From positions 12,385,301-12,449,300 of the forward strand of contig OX457033.1 of NCBI GenBank assembly GCA_949752745.1: a stretch of DNA of 64,000 bases, in the 5' to 3' direction. Source of the DNA: Protula sp. h YS-2021. Its lineage: Eukaryota; Annelida; Polychaeta; Sabellida; Serpulidae. Shown piece by piece: positions 21,920 to 34,172 of the stretch; positions within the stretch are counted from its first letter, which is position 1; each line of letters begins with the position of its first letter. The notes beneath the pieces are model-generated. The model worked only from the letters and a program-made list of their open reading frames with translations. It did no database searches and had not been told where the DNA came from. A program made the translations under genes and the position numbers.

Positions 21920-22700
21920 CCGTAATTGCTTACGCTAAACATACAAACATGCTTACGCTATGTGGGGAACAAACTTCGACATTATAAAATACAAAAGTTG
22001 GAAACAAAAGTATAGGCGAGCAATGTAGCGATAACCTTTGTAAAATGAGGAAATGGTGTGTCTTTCTATTAGGAAATGGCACCGTTCTACCGGGGAACAC
22101 AGCGAGTGTTAACAAATAAAAGACTCAAGAACTATGCAGGTAATTCATCGTAGTAACATAGCTTGAAATGAACGGAAATAATCACTTACAGTAAAAATAG
22201 AGCTGTGGCAAGCACACTCCAATGTTATGAAAATACCAAATGCTACAAATAGAAATACGGGTGAGCAATGTAGAAATAGGTATTTAAAAATGGAGTAATG
22301 CGAGGTATTTTCAATAGTGAATATCACCATAATTACACCAGAGACAATGGCAAGTGATGACTCTGCGGCACCCACTGTAACACTCAAGAATGATGCAGGT
22401 AATTTATATGTTGGTAGAGCTAACAGTGAAATGCAAATTATTACGGCAAACATACCAAATGGGGCAAACAAACTTCAGTATTATGTTATGTAAAAAGTTG
22501 CAGAGAAGTTAGCTATTTAGGAATTAGTAATCGCAACATGAGGTAAAAAATTGCGTTTTCATTAGGAAAGAACACCTTTTGTCGATAGACAGTATTGATG
22601 CGGTAACTGCGACGCACAATGAGATGATTGACAATAATGCAGGTATTATTGGTTTTTACATAGCTGAACTGAAAATGCAACTACAACGTTATTTGTTGAA
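21920..22700 (-). repeat. Roughly 290-bp tandem repeat, three diverged units
   Basis: Units near 21930-22190, 22195-22470 and 22480-22680 share the same succession of words: aacaaacttc, gcgagcaatgtag or gtgagcaatgtag, tttctattaggaaa or tttcattaggaaag, and tgcaggtaatt or tgcaggtatt. On the minus strand, units 1 and 2 encode similar hydrophobic frames (22115-21930, 22471-22145) sharing LHCSP followed by a hydrophobic run. This could be a tandemly duplicated exon of an unknown membrane protein or a non-coding repeat with a fortuitous frame. No family recognised. Confidence 0.5.
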
Positions 22701-24678
22701 GGGGTGCATATCTTTACATTTAGTGGTTGAATTTGACCAAAGCCGAAACACCAACTTTTGCAAAAAAAAAAAAAAAAACAGTGAAAATTTGAACATAAAT
22801 ACCTTAATGCTGGGATAGAAGCCCCATTTTATGCTAAATGTACACTTACATCGTGAATGATTAGTAATATTTAAAAAATAATGACGCTTCTTTAATACGC
22901 AAAGGGCGGCAGCTTAGATCCGCTTATGTCAAGCAAGCCGAAGAAAAATGAGAGTGGGGTATCAGGTAAATCCAGTTTTTATACTATGCGCTTTTTAATC
23001 AAGTGTTGTATTATCTAAAATACGTCTTTTGCAATAGTGAAATATATTGCGATATCTTATGACAGGACAAGAATGTTACTAATACTAAGTTGCTATAAGT
23101 GTCACATTTTTATGTTAAATTTCGCATCAAATTTAGACTGTTCAAGTTCAAGTGTATTTGATATAGATAGTCCAGTCCAATAATTAAGCTATCAGCGTGT
23201 GTTACGGCCAGATATGCAACATTTTTTTACCTTTAAAAAATTAACAGATATTTATGCAAATCCATTATAAGAATAACATTGAAGTTCCTTTAAAAATCAG
23301 CTGTTTCTTAGAAGAGCATTTCGAAATAAGTTTCCGGGGCTGAGATAAGATGTCACTTTGCTTCAACGTCTAATTAAAAGCCCATTAATTTTGAATTGTT
23401 ATTCGTTTTCTGGGTATGACGTTGCCGTTAATACTAAGGGTTTCCATGAAATTCGGAGAAAATGGGGTATTTTATCCAACCGCATCCCCAAAACTGCACC
23501 TTTATTTCCACACCCAACAAAAAAACTCATTTCTGACCTCCCACTTTACTGGTAAATTCTTATGATCCTGATTTCGATTTCCCATAAACAGCCGTACATC
23601 GCTGTTCCGCAGCATATATTTGGTGCGCATCTGTGCGTAGCTCCTAATTACATGGATGTAATTAAAAGGAAACTTGTGGAAGTTAAGGAATATAACAGCA
23701 CTTAAAATGTAGTAAGCTGCTTTTATGTCAATTGGTGGACTGATATTGATTGAAGCTAAGTTAGTGCACATTGAGCAAATTGCACACAATATTATATGAT
23801 CGATTATGTATATGTAATTAAGATGTGTTTGCCAATATTTCTCTATTATTTTAAAATGCAAGGTCGTTAATTCGTTATTAATTATCATTAAAGGGAAATG
23901 CGGGTATCTCACCTACAATAGACATTTCTTTCATACTTTCATAGTTTAATGCTTTGAGGGTATACATTCAAAAAATGAAAAGAAAGCGGGGGGGGGGGGG
24001 GGTCACCGATGTTATAAGAGAAATAAAGACACTGAATGGTCGCGTACTTTTACTATAGAAACCATTGGGAAAACCAAGAAATTTCAATCAAAATGCAAAA
24101 TTCACACATAATCATATTTCACAATTGCCTCATTGTTCCCTGTTTGAAGAACACGTCACACGAAATGGTTTAAGCAAATAAAAAATAAATGTCACCGCAT
24201 CAGTAAGAGAATTATACAATATTTGTTTCTACAAAATCTCATTGACTCAATGGATAAATGGTGAAAACAGTGTAATATGATCTGATTGGACAATGTATCA
24301 TTACCGGCTCTTCTAGGAACAAAATATCAATCCAGACCATTTCTGGACGCGACCATATTTGTCTTTGAAAAGATGTAGACGGATTTAGTAGTTATTTATA
24401 CTGTGTAAACAGGGACTCAAACTCTGCGATATTCAATGCGCATTTCGATCGTTAGATGGCGCAAAGATATCCTTTAAATGTTGGTTTGTACTAGCTGAAA
24501 ATTTTAGGCTATGTTTGTAAAATGATAATTAACTTTGAATTCCACGCAAACAATATTTTGAGACTGAAACGTAATTGAACTTTTTTAAGGATTTATTATT
24601 ATTTTTTCAGTTAGTTGTTGCGTTTTACGTGATTAATGAATCGCATTGTGCAATAAAGATATGTAAACTCTAAAGACT
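22701..24678. other. Intergenic stretch, nothing supported
   Basis: AT-rich, with an A-run near 22762 and a G-run near 23988-24003. The ORFs here (for example 23502-23912 on the minus strand, 136 codons) show no motif or splice context. Confidence 0.4.
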
Positions 24679-25950
24679 TTGACTTCCACAATTATTAACA
24701 CCTTTTTGATAACACATTTTGATATGGATACGGTCGACAAACAGACAACCCGGTCCGAGTCAAAGCGAATCCAAGATGAGCAACATGCTCAAATCTTTGA
24801 CTGGCTGACAAAACTGTCAAGGGAAATTGATAGTCTCATGATCAAAAGGACAAAGAAAGCGTACGCTTAAAATACAAGGAGGTGTGTGGTAACTTCCTTG
24901 ACCTATACGACGCCAGAGTTAGCCACACAGCCAATGACGCCACTGGATAAGAAGAATCCAGGCTATATTCTGCTTGAGTTCAAATCTCGGGCAGAAACAT
25001 AGTTAGGCAAAATTGTTTCCAGTCAAGCAGATGGAAGCATTTGCACCCAAAGTCCTCGGAAGTCGGAAACCTCACTTTTGAGGAGCTTCAGCGATGCGAA
25101 GAACTCAAGGCTGAGGCGGAAGTCATAAAAACTGCCAGAATTAGAAGATCAGGAGCGAGATCTGTATTGTATTCGCAATTGATCCTAGACGGAAAAGAGA
25201 AGAACTGGAACTACATACCAAGCTGAAGATAGTTGAAGCCGCGATCAGTGAGCACGATAGGGCTAATGTCAGGTCAGTGTCTACCCATTGTTCTCGAGTG
25301 GTTCATGACAACCGTTACGAAAGAAAAGTTACCGACGTTGTCAATATTACGAAATTGCTTAGAAAACCAACGTTCGACGTAGAGAAATGTAATGGCGATG
25401 CCTTAAACATGCACGTTTTATATGTCAGTTAAACACTCGTATTGTCGCTTACTGCGACACAGATGAAGAAAAATATGTTTCTTGAACAGTACATTTCCGG
25501 CGAACCTACAAGTATCGTTTCGGGCTTCGCTCATTTGAACGACTCGGATGCATATGAAACGGCGATGCTCGAGCTAGACGAACGTTACGGTGATCGACAA
25601 GTTATCGCTCACGCTTACGTCAAGCGAGCATTAAACTGGCCGTCATGCACGCATATGATGGCAAGGCACTAGACCGCTATGCAGTGTTTCTCCAAGAACT
25701 CGACAGCCTTATCAAATATATCCGGGAAACATGAAACGTCTTGTAGCAAAATTGCTTCAGATTCTACAGGATCGGTGTCGCAGAGAAATTCATCGCTTCA
25801 AAGGCCACCACGAAATCAGTTTCACAGACCTTGTGACATTTGGATGCTTATGAATGACCCGACATATGGGAGAAGCGCATTCAGTGACGGCAGAAAAGCA
25901 CACCTGATCACTTCACGGACAATAAACAGACAAACGCAAGTCTGACAAGT
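24679..25950 (+). pseudogene. gag: BEL/Pao gag remnant
   Basis: Pieces in order: a charged helical N-terminal segment (24724-24870) followed, after shifts, by FLDLYDARVSHTAND (about 24896). Then comes the DUF1759-type capsid segment at 25442-25672, with FLEQYISGEPTSIVSGFAHL and AMLELDERYGDRQVIAHAYV ending in ..NWPS. That segment is diagnostic of BEL/Pao gag. Frame changes near 24870, 25000, 25230 and 25670 show decay. It continues into the zinc-knuckle and protease on the same strand. Confidence 0.8.
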
Positions 25951-25974
25951 CAGGGTCAGGTAAGCCTGCGAGCA

Positions 25975-26760
25975 AAGGTTGTGTATATTGTTCAGTCGAG
26001 ACACATGGGTTATCCGAGTGCGAAAGGTTAAGTAGTCGCCTAATGACAGAGCACTGTTTCGTAAATCAAAAGGTTTGTGTTTTTGTTGTTTGAAACTTGG
26101 TCATTTGAGCAAATCTTGTGAAAACAGGCGTGTTTGTAAAAAATGTAAATTTCACCATCCAGCATCGCTTCATAGAGAACACAAAATTAATTATAGAAAC
26201 GTTGAACAAAAACAGAAGCTCCAGTAAATCAGTTATGTAGCTCTATGGGGGCCGGTAGTGAGAGTGTGCTTGGCCATTATACCGCTTGAGGTAAAGGTGA
26301 AGAACAGTTTCTAAACTGTTAAAACCTATGCCTTCTTAGATTCGGGAAGCAGCGTTAGCTTTTGTACACAAAGGTTATCGGAAGAGTTGGGTGTGGGTGG
26401 CAAAAGGTTGAAAATGATCATAAACACAATGGGCAAGCCATTCACAATGATGACTAACGCAATAAAGGGATTAACGGTTAATGATCTAGAACACAAAAAT
26501 ACGATAGAATTGCCAAAGGTTACACTAAGGATAGCATACCCGTTTCGCACTGTCACATTCCAAGGATGAGTGACATATCCCAATGGCCGTATTTGACAGA
26601 TGCGCATTTACCGGAAATAGATGTAGATATCGATCTGTTGATCGGTGTCGATGCACCAAGAGTCTTTACTAAAGTTGAGCTTTGTGTGGCATCTGTTCTG
26701 AAAGGTGCTTCGGCTCGTAAGGCAGCAAAGAGTGAACTGATGCAAGCTGCTCTGTGAGTT
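25975..26760 (+). pseudogene. BEL/Pao zinc knuckle and aspartic protease remnant
   Basis: The Cys-rich segment (about 26040-26190) reads CCLKLGHLSKSCENRRVCKKC followed by KFHHPASLHRE, the BEL/Pao double knuckle. It is followed at about 26320-26530 by a DUF1758-type retropepsin with FLDSGSSVSFC (the D-S-G active-site box) and by the downstream GVDAPRVF-like segment at 26566-26757, equivalent to the family's LIG.D box. Coding similarity ends near 26757. The RT, RNase H and integrase that should follow are absent, so the element is truncated or broken here. Confidence 0.8.
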
Positions 26761-27708
26761 AAAAACATCTTTGAATTTGTAAACTTTTAATGGTCATGTT
26801 TTAATATTTGACCCTTTTGTACGTTTGTTCTTTGAGTAATTATTTTTACCTTTGGGTACTTAAGTGCATTTGTGTGGACAATTGTAAATGTGCATGTTTC
26901 AGTATTTTGAAAATTATTTTGCATTTCTTAACATAAATTTATTCTTTTATAATGTATTATTTTCAAATGAAATCAGCAATACATGGATATTGTTATTATT
27001 TTTCACAGTCGATGAAATATGTGACTAAAGGTAGGCCCATTTTAACAATAAGATTGATTTAAAGCGTCATCCACAAATTAATCGTCAAATCAGTTTGAAA
27101 ACACCTAAATATAATCTTTTCTCGTAGACATAGTTAAGTTTTAGCATTCATTTCGGCTTGAAAGCACAGCTAAATCTGATTTTTTTCCTCCAAGATATAG
27201 CTGAGTTTTAGCGGTTATATGCGCTTGAAAACACAGCTAAATCTGATTCCTGTTTTATCTCCAAATTCCATGACGTCCCTGCTCCGACAGTTTTTGTATT
27301 TAATTGATAAAACCTTTTGGCCTGTTCGCCTTGTCAAAATATTTAAATTGTAAATCTTATTGCTAAGTTTAAATCATGACATGTTCCCACTTAACAGATA
27401 AAGCATTTTCGTAAATTGTCTGAATATTTTATGAAAATCTACCCATGTTTAGACGAGAAAAAGTTTTTTTAAACTACGCCTTCAAAATGCTTTTATCTGT
27501 GACGAGATGGCATGGTAGCTTACCTGAATTTTATTCCGTAAAGTGGCAGATGACTATACTGTGTTTAACTCATATTTAAAGAAATGAAATAATATTATTT
27601 GGTTACTGTTCAAGAAGTAAAAAAATGTAAAAATTAAAGTAAAAACAAAACATTATGTATTTTATAAAAAAACTAAATTAATGTAAAAAATAATTACTGT
27701 AAATGTTT
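26761..27708. repeat. AT-rich intergenic DNA with a roughly 67-bp tandem duplication
   Basis: At 27095-27250 the segment gaaa(a/g)cac-ctaaat-tgat ... atag-t-agttttagc ... cgctt is repeated about two and a third times. The remainder of the interval shows no gene. Confidence 0.5.
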
Positions 27709-28277
27709 TTTTCTCATTAGATTCGTCTTATGGATGGTGTTGCGGTGCCACGAGAGTCATTATCTACAAGTCACTCTCTCCAAATGTGGCAAGGCAACTC
27801 AACTGGAAGTGGAGGGGACCGAAGACTGGAGTGAAGAACACCCACTTCGGAAGTAGTAAGTATTAAAATAAAAAAAAATGTTATTTTGAATTTAAATATG
27901 GTTGCGTTACTGTGAAGTATTGTCTGGCATTGTAGATGAAATAAGTAAATTCTTTTCATTAATGTAAAAGTGAAAATGAAATCAAGTGAAGTACATAAGA
28001 ATAATATAGAATTTAATGTACATAGGTGTTATATTGATTATATAATACAGTAATAATTTTATCAATATTTGATTTTTGTTTTTATTTGTAGAGGGTGAGG
28101 TTGCACATGCCGCCGGTAACAATAGAGGACATGGCCACAGCTATAAAAAAACAACTGGTTAAGAAACAGCGGAGACCAATGCAGGAACGGTCCAGGCGGA
28201 GCAAATTGCTCCACAATCAGTCCACTACGACCGGGCAAGTTGCACAGTAGCCGTTGCAACAACAGGCGAAGTAAACT
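27709..28277 (+). repeat. Tandem duplication unit 1 with two exon-like blocks
   Basis: Exon-like block A is 27721-27855, preceded by a T-rich tract ending tcattag and followed by a GTAAGT donor. Block B is about 28093-28255, preceded by tttttatttgtag. In one frame block A reads NVARQLNWKWRGPKTG and in another block B reads PPVTIEDMATAIK. Together these recall DUF4806-like sequences (N-W-x-G core, then an I-x-x-W-L segment), but this assignment is weak. Unit 1 has an extra A at about 28147 and a TAG near 28249 relative to unit 2, so it is the more damaged copy. Confidence 0.5.
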
Positions 28278-28860
28278 TTTTTCTCTTAGATTCGTCTTAT
28301 GGATGGTGTTGCGGTGCCACGAGAGTCATTCTCTACAGGTCGTTCTCTCCAAATGTGGCAAGGCAACTCAACTGGAAGGGGAGGGGACCGAAGACTGGAG
28401 TGAAGAACACCCACTTCGGAAGTAGTAAGTATTAAAATTTAAAAAAAAATGTTATTTTGAATTAAAATATGGTTGCGTTACTGTGAAGTATTGTCTGGCA
28501 TTGTAGATGAAATAAGTAAATTCTTTTCATTAATGTAAAAGTGAAAATGAAATCAAGTGAAGTACATAAGAATAATATAGAATTTAATGTACATAGGTGT
28601 TATATTGATTATATAATACAGTAATAATTTTATCAATATTTGATTTTTGTTTTTATTTGTAGAGGGTGAGGTTGCACATGCCGCCGGTAACAATAGAGGA
28701 CATGGCCACAGCTATAAAAAACAACTGGTTAAGAAACAGCGGAGACCAATGCAGGAACGGTCCAGGCGGAGCAAATTGCTCCACAATCAGTCCACTACGA
28801 CCGGGCAAGTTGCACAGGAGCCGTTGCAACAACAGGCGGAGTAAACCTCTGAGAGTGATT
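28278..28860 (+). repeat. Tandem duplication unit 2 with two exon-like blocks
   Basis: This is a direct, about 97% identical copy of unit 1, offset by 569 bp. Block A is 28290-28424 and block B about 28663-28845, with the same splice-like signals (GTAAGT; tttttatttgtag). Block A carries QLNWKGRGPKTG. Spliced with phase 1, the junction keeps an open frame ending at TAA 28842-28844; the frame with the DUF4806-like IKNNWLRNSGD segment would need a different junction. It could be a duplicated pair of exons of an unidentified gene or a decayed transposon exon pair. Confidence 0.5.
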
Positions 28861-30241
28861 TTAGTAAAATTATTCAGGTTCAGATTCATTATTTTATTTC
28901 CAATATAATGTGCAAGCATGAACAATAATCTTATAGCATAATAAATAGATAATAATATGACGTATTAGGAAGGGTAGACCAAAGAAACTTTGGCGCTTAT
29001 GGATGCGGTTTCCCTTTCCATACTATTCAAGTTCTAATCATAAATAACCATGCTTTCTAGACAAAATGAATTAATGCTATGAATATTGCTTTTTGATTGA
29101 ATTATACTCAGACGCAGTCGTGCTCGTTACATATCGTCGGTTGGAGAGCAAGTCTCCCCTTCGAGCCATGTACAAGACACAAACTAAAATTAAGACGTAC
29201 GATTAATCATGGGTAATTATAAAATAAAAAATTGTAAGAAATAATATTAATTTTGTATTTTTTATTGAAATGAAATTGCTTTGTATTGTAACTTGTGCTT
29301 TGTAATGTTTACGTCGGAAACAAGCATATAAATAACGTTGGAAAAGAAGCGTCTATTACACAAATCAGGAATAAATATACAAAATGTTATATATACGTTT
29401 ACCTTCTGTCTTAAATAGATCGGAAAACAGCATAATAGAGATGTTAAAAGAAGCATATAAATTGCATCTAAATAATGTCGGAAACACTAGAACTAAGCAT
29501 CTATAAAACGTCGGAATTATACCATTAAATTACATCCAAATAATATCGGAAACACTAGAAATAAGCATCTGTAAAACGTCGGAAATATAACAAACACATT
29601 ACAATCTTTTTGCTACTAATTTCAAAATTATTTTAGTGAAAAAGAACACAAATACATATACTAAAAGAACAAAATACAGCCAAATAAATTCTTAAACGTG
29701 AACTAATAATAATAAAAATTGCTTATATTATGAACGACACCTGGAAATATTTCTCAATTTGTCATTATATTAATGTTTTGTTTTCTCGCCCACTGTCTCA
29801 TCTTCCGTTAGAATTGGAGGGCGGATAAGCAGCATGGCAGACCAAATGTAACTGAAGACCAAGAGGTATACCTCAAACAGCCACAGTCTCAAAGACTCCA
29901 CCCAAGGATAACACTTCACTAGTCCTGAATCAGCGGAAACGGCCACAGCATTTCCAGAGAAAGAAATCATATTTGCAGTCCCGTTTTTCAGTCTAGCTCA
30001 AGCAACAGTTTCGCCTGAACTTCAGCTTCTACAGTCAAAGGCCAAAACTACGTCCCCAAAGAAAATGACACTTGGCCCGGAAAAAGAAGTAATTTTCATG
30101 AATTTATTATGTCTGTGAAACATATTAAATTTCTTACTTAAAGAGAAGTTAGGAATAACCGAAAGGAAAAATAAGAACTAAGATACTCGGTTAATTTTTT
30201 TTTTAAAATTATAAAGAAAAAAGAACAGAAAAATTCATTTA
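28861..30241. repeat. AT-rich intergenic DNA with a short tandem repeat
   Basis: At about 29455-29595 a roughly 70-bp unit (aaattacatccaaataatatcggaaacactag, aagcatctgtaaaacgtcgg) occurs twice, with weaker relatives from 29310. A frame without a start codon at about 29915-30115 has no recognised motif. Nothing else seen. Confidence 0.5.
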
Positions 30242-32757
30242 GAAACTAGAGCGGCCAGTGCACACAAAACATAAGAGGGCAGGCTTATATTACACACTTT
30301 CAATCGATACCTACTTAGTTTCTTGTTTTTGTGAACAAAAACAAATGTCTCCCCGACTAAACCCATGACCCCCGCCCCCCCAAAACTGAAAAAATATTCA
30401 TTTCTGCAAACATAACCTTCATTCATTGTAAAAAACTCAAAATAAACCAAAGAGATGGTGGTCACTGAAACAGATATAAATGAGCATCTTTTTTCATCGG
30501 AGTCTGGAAGGTGGTCGCTAAAACGGGTTTTACTGTAGGCCCCTCTTATCCAGATCTGAAGTTGGTCACTATAGCAGTTTTACTGTACGTTACATTTTTA
30601 TCCGGGTCTGGAAGGTGGTCAAGACAGGCAGGTTTTACCGTACGTCTTTTTACCTGAAAGTGGAAGGGGTCACGAGAAACGGTTCTTTTTATCCAGGTCT
30701 TGAAGGCGGTCGGGATTTTTTTTTGCTAACCATCAACCTCCACACGCCCCTCCCCCCAGCTATTTACTGTAGGTCCGACTATAAACACAACTCTAACCCT
30801 TTTACCCAAGGCAACGGTAACGGTCTGTACCCTAAGTGTAGTTATAGCCATGATAGACTACCTTGTCTTCGCACATTCCCATCGGCCAAATAGCACTAGG
30901 AAGGCATTCTTCATAACTGCGCATCAGATGACGCAGTTAAGAAGGGGGAGGCATTTCGTTGGCAAAATGGTGAGCTGCTCCTCATAACACAAGATATCGG
31001 ACGACCCAATTTAATAGCGAAAAATGCTTCAGCAAACAATGCTAATCGATACAACATGGCTCCTATATATAGCACATCTTGGCAACCTAATCAAGTATGC
31101 GGCGAAAAAAAAATCAATAGCTAGAGCTGCTTAGAGCTATAATACGACAATAGGATTCCATGACCTCGTAGATAACGTCTCCATCATGCACCGCAACTGA
31201 CACTGACCCCTGACTGAGTGGCACGTTACGTAACAGCCATAGATGAGAAATTCACAAAAAGCTCAATTTCAGCAATAACAAATAGCAATGGACCGGCAAT
31301 AATGCTGTTACTGTTTTGAAGCTTTCTAAAGAATGCAGGAACACTAGAGAATCTTCCGGAAAATCTTCCGAAATCCCCAGCGCAGTAAACACCCATGCAT
31401 AGATAACAAAGCAGCTAAAAATGGGGAGGCTGGGGTGGGGGGGGGGGGGTGTTGACGTTATGCACCTTTCTTGATTTTCTATACGAGTTAAATAATGTTT
31501 AACAAAACCGTGTGACTTATCCGAGGAATAACTACATCAAATTTAAAGTCGATCCGACTTTCCGATGTCGAGATATTTTTTTTAAGAACAGATAACTTTG
31601 TACCCGTCAAAAGTTGAAACAGTCGTGCGACTGAACCAAGGAATATCCATATAAAATTTTAAGTCGATATGACTTTCCGTTATCGAGATATTACGCATAA
31701 AAGATCTGGTTCAAAATATACATATTTTACGCGATGACGTCATACGCCGCTTTCGTTCGTTCTACTTGCGAAAAATATTTAAAGTTTCTTTCGGACCTAC
31801 TAAGCAATAATCCGACCAAGTTTCAGCTTCGGCGTCCAGCAGCTGAGAAATTTCGCACACAAGATTTTTACGCAATGACGTCATACACCTGCCCTAATCA
31901 CGTGACACGCCAAAAATTGATAGAACAGTCCGGCTGACCCAAGGAATATATATATAAAATTTGAAGTCGATAGGACTTTCCGTTATCGAGATATTTTGCA
32001 CACAAGACCTTGTTTATAATATATACATATTTTACGTGATGGCGTCATACGCCGCATTCGTTCGTTCTACTCGCGAAAAAAAATACATAGAGTCTTTCGG
32101 ACCAACCAAGCAACAATCCCACCAAGTTTCAACTTTCTCCGATGTTCTGCGGCTGAGAAATTTCGCACACAAGATTTTTACGTAATGACGTCATACGCCT
32201 GCCTTAATCACCTGACATGCGTAAAAAATTGACAGAACCCTTCGACTGACCCAAGGAATATTCATATAAAATTTCAAGTCGATAGAACTTTCCGTTATCG
32301 AGATATTTTGCACACAAGATCGTGTTCAAAATATATACATATTTTACGTGATGACGTCATGCGCCGCATTCGTTCGTTCTACTCGCAAAAAAATCTACAG
32401 CGTCTTTCGGACCAACCAAGCAACAATCCCACCAAGTTTCAACTTTCTCCGATGTTCAGCGGCTGAGAAATTTCGCACACAAGATTTTTACGTAATGACG
32501 TCATACGCTTGCCCTAATCACGTGACATGCGTCAAAAGTTGATAGAACCGTCCGACCTTACCAAGGAATAACTCGATCAAGTTTGAAGTTGATCCGACGT
32601 TTCGTTCTCGAGATATCTTGCACACAACACTTTGTTCACAACAGACTGACACATACACACACACACACACACAGACACACACACACACACGTACACACAT
32701 ACACACACACAGAACGTACAAACACTATATGTCTCCCCTTGGTCGGGGAGACATAAT
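30242..32757 (+). repeat. 2.4-kb non-coding repeat, copy 3 (most complete single copy)
   Basis: It has the full head (gagcggccagtgcacacaaa; hairpin; ATGTCTCCCCGAC at 30345-30357), the body, a G-run at about 31436-31450 and monomers starting near 31672, 31976 and 32288. A short (AC)n array (32653-32712) and the perfect hairpin at 32728-32755 close it. Five of six monomer sites are exact TGACGTCA; the one at about 32038 reads TGGCGTCA. The body is closest to copy 2. Confidence 0.85.
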
Positions 32758-32839
32758 AATCTATTAAGCGGTTAAAGAACTTTTCAACAAGGTGAGGATT
32801 TCCTCTGGTTTTTCAAGAACTATCCTGTATCGTTCTTTC

Positions 32840-33530
32840 TGCAGGTATTTCTACCTCCGGGATGGAAGACCACCTTACCCCAACAAGACCACAAATAGAT
32901 CCCAAAGGCGCTTGTTCGTTCAAATCGTCAAATCAAATCGTGGATAAGATCTGGTGCAAAATTGGAAGCTTTGGTACGAGCCACCACATCATCCCTTGCT
33001 GGGTAACAAACCATCCTCTGCCAGCTCATATTACTGCTGTCCCCTATTTGTTTGAATGCCATACAGAATGTGGCATATCAAAATTTCATGTTCAGATCCA
33101 GCCTGCAATAAACGTGTGCTCCGTGGTGGCGATATTTCGAAGGGTGCAAAAATTTCAGCTAGCATCTATTATTAGTAATTGATACATTTTCTGGTTAGAT
33201 TTGCAGCCGACATCAAGGCCGTCAGAATCCTGCGGGAGCGAGGTCTCGGCAACAGTTCAACCCGTTTTGGTAAACAGCTGCGAGAGCAGCATGGTGAAGC
33301 CTGGTTGCAGCGAACCATGCGTTACCTAACCGAATGCGGGAAGTTTATAAACAAGCCAGGTGCCGCTCAAGTAACTTACCAGGAGCCCATCAGACCGAAC
33401 ATCCTGCCTAGCTCAAAGTGGCTTCTGACAGTGCACAGCCATGACATTATGCAGCGCCATAACGAAATCAAAGCCAAAATAACTTCAAAGTACGGACGAC
33501 TAATTAAGATAGACTCAATCAAGAAGGTAT
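32840..33530 (+). pseudogene. DUF6729-like gene remnant, 5' part
   Basis: Reading across frames, about 32850-33160 gives LWYEPPHHPLLGN, then MPYRMWHIKISCSDPACN, a Cys pair suggesting a zinc-binding fold. After a shift, 33179-33532 reads ADIKAVRILRERGLGNSSTR, HGEAWLQRTMRYLTECGKF and YGRLIKIDSIKK. From memory this order is that of a large protein family, annotated with DUF6729, found in many copies in fish and invertebrate genomes. Its function is unknown and its copy number hints at a mobile origin. Coding ends at KK just before a GT, and the next conserved piece begins after an AG at 34172, implying an intron. Multiple shifts make this copy non-functional. Confidence 0.55.
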
Positions 33531-33532
33531 AA

Positions 33533-34172
33533 CATACAATCAACAAGAAACAGAGCTACGCGAGAAATACGCTTCAAAGTTATTAAACAAAGCAAAATAA
33601 TACCAGTAATAAAGAAAATTGCTATTATTTTTTACAGAAAATGAAATATTGGAATTTAGGTCCTCCCACTGACCTATACGGATTTATGAGTAGGCCGTCC
33701 CTCTGATTTGATTGGTCTAAAATTGTGTGTACTTAATGACGGTAGCTGTTAAACATTCAGCAACCTCACTCGTTTTACTCTCCTCTCGTGTATCACATGT
33801 TATATAATAAGGCTAAGAAATAAATCTATTTTAATCCCTCCTCCGCCCTGTCGCCTCCATATATTGGTTTCTTACGGTGAGGGATTTCAATTTGTTTGAC
33901 CCCAGACAAATTTCTGATTATATGTTTTCTTTCTCATAAATATGTATGATGTAATTCTTCTTTAATGTTGTACATGTATCAATTTTTGATGTTACGTAGT
34001 TGTATTGATGTTACGTAATGGTAAACATATTAATTAAACATTGGCAGTACAAGAAATTTATATAAATCCCACCTGCAAAAGGAATACGTGAGAGTGAAAC
34101 GATTTCGTCAAAGTTAATTAAAACAAATTACATCAAATATCATAAAATTTACCACTTTTTCAAGTACTTTTC
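33533..34172 (+). other. Probable intron of the DUF6729-like remnant
   Basis: The donor is aag|gtataac and the acceptor ctttttcaagtacttttcag|atcac. Flanking coding segments (IDSIKK and ITQKLSARLQE) are contiguous in the family as I remember it. Most of the interval is occupied by the inverted repeat copy at 33655-34095. Confidence 0.5.
33655..34095 (-). repeat. Inverted, diverged copy of the 15.2-16.1 kb element (block plus spacer)
   Basis: Its reverse complement follows 15250-15745 in order: a caggtgggatt start, the attacgtaacatcaat array, gtctggggtcaaacaaattg, then tggaggcga, ggagagtaaaac and gtcagtggg. Only one block is present, so it is not flanked by direct repeats here. It lies within the putative intron of the DUF6729-like remnant. 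Confidence 0.75.

Noticed and set aside
24950..25010. gagttcaaatctcgggcag resembling a tRNA T-arm
   Set aside because: No acceptor stem, D-arm or anticodon arm can be paired around it, and it lies in the BEL gag remnant.
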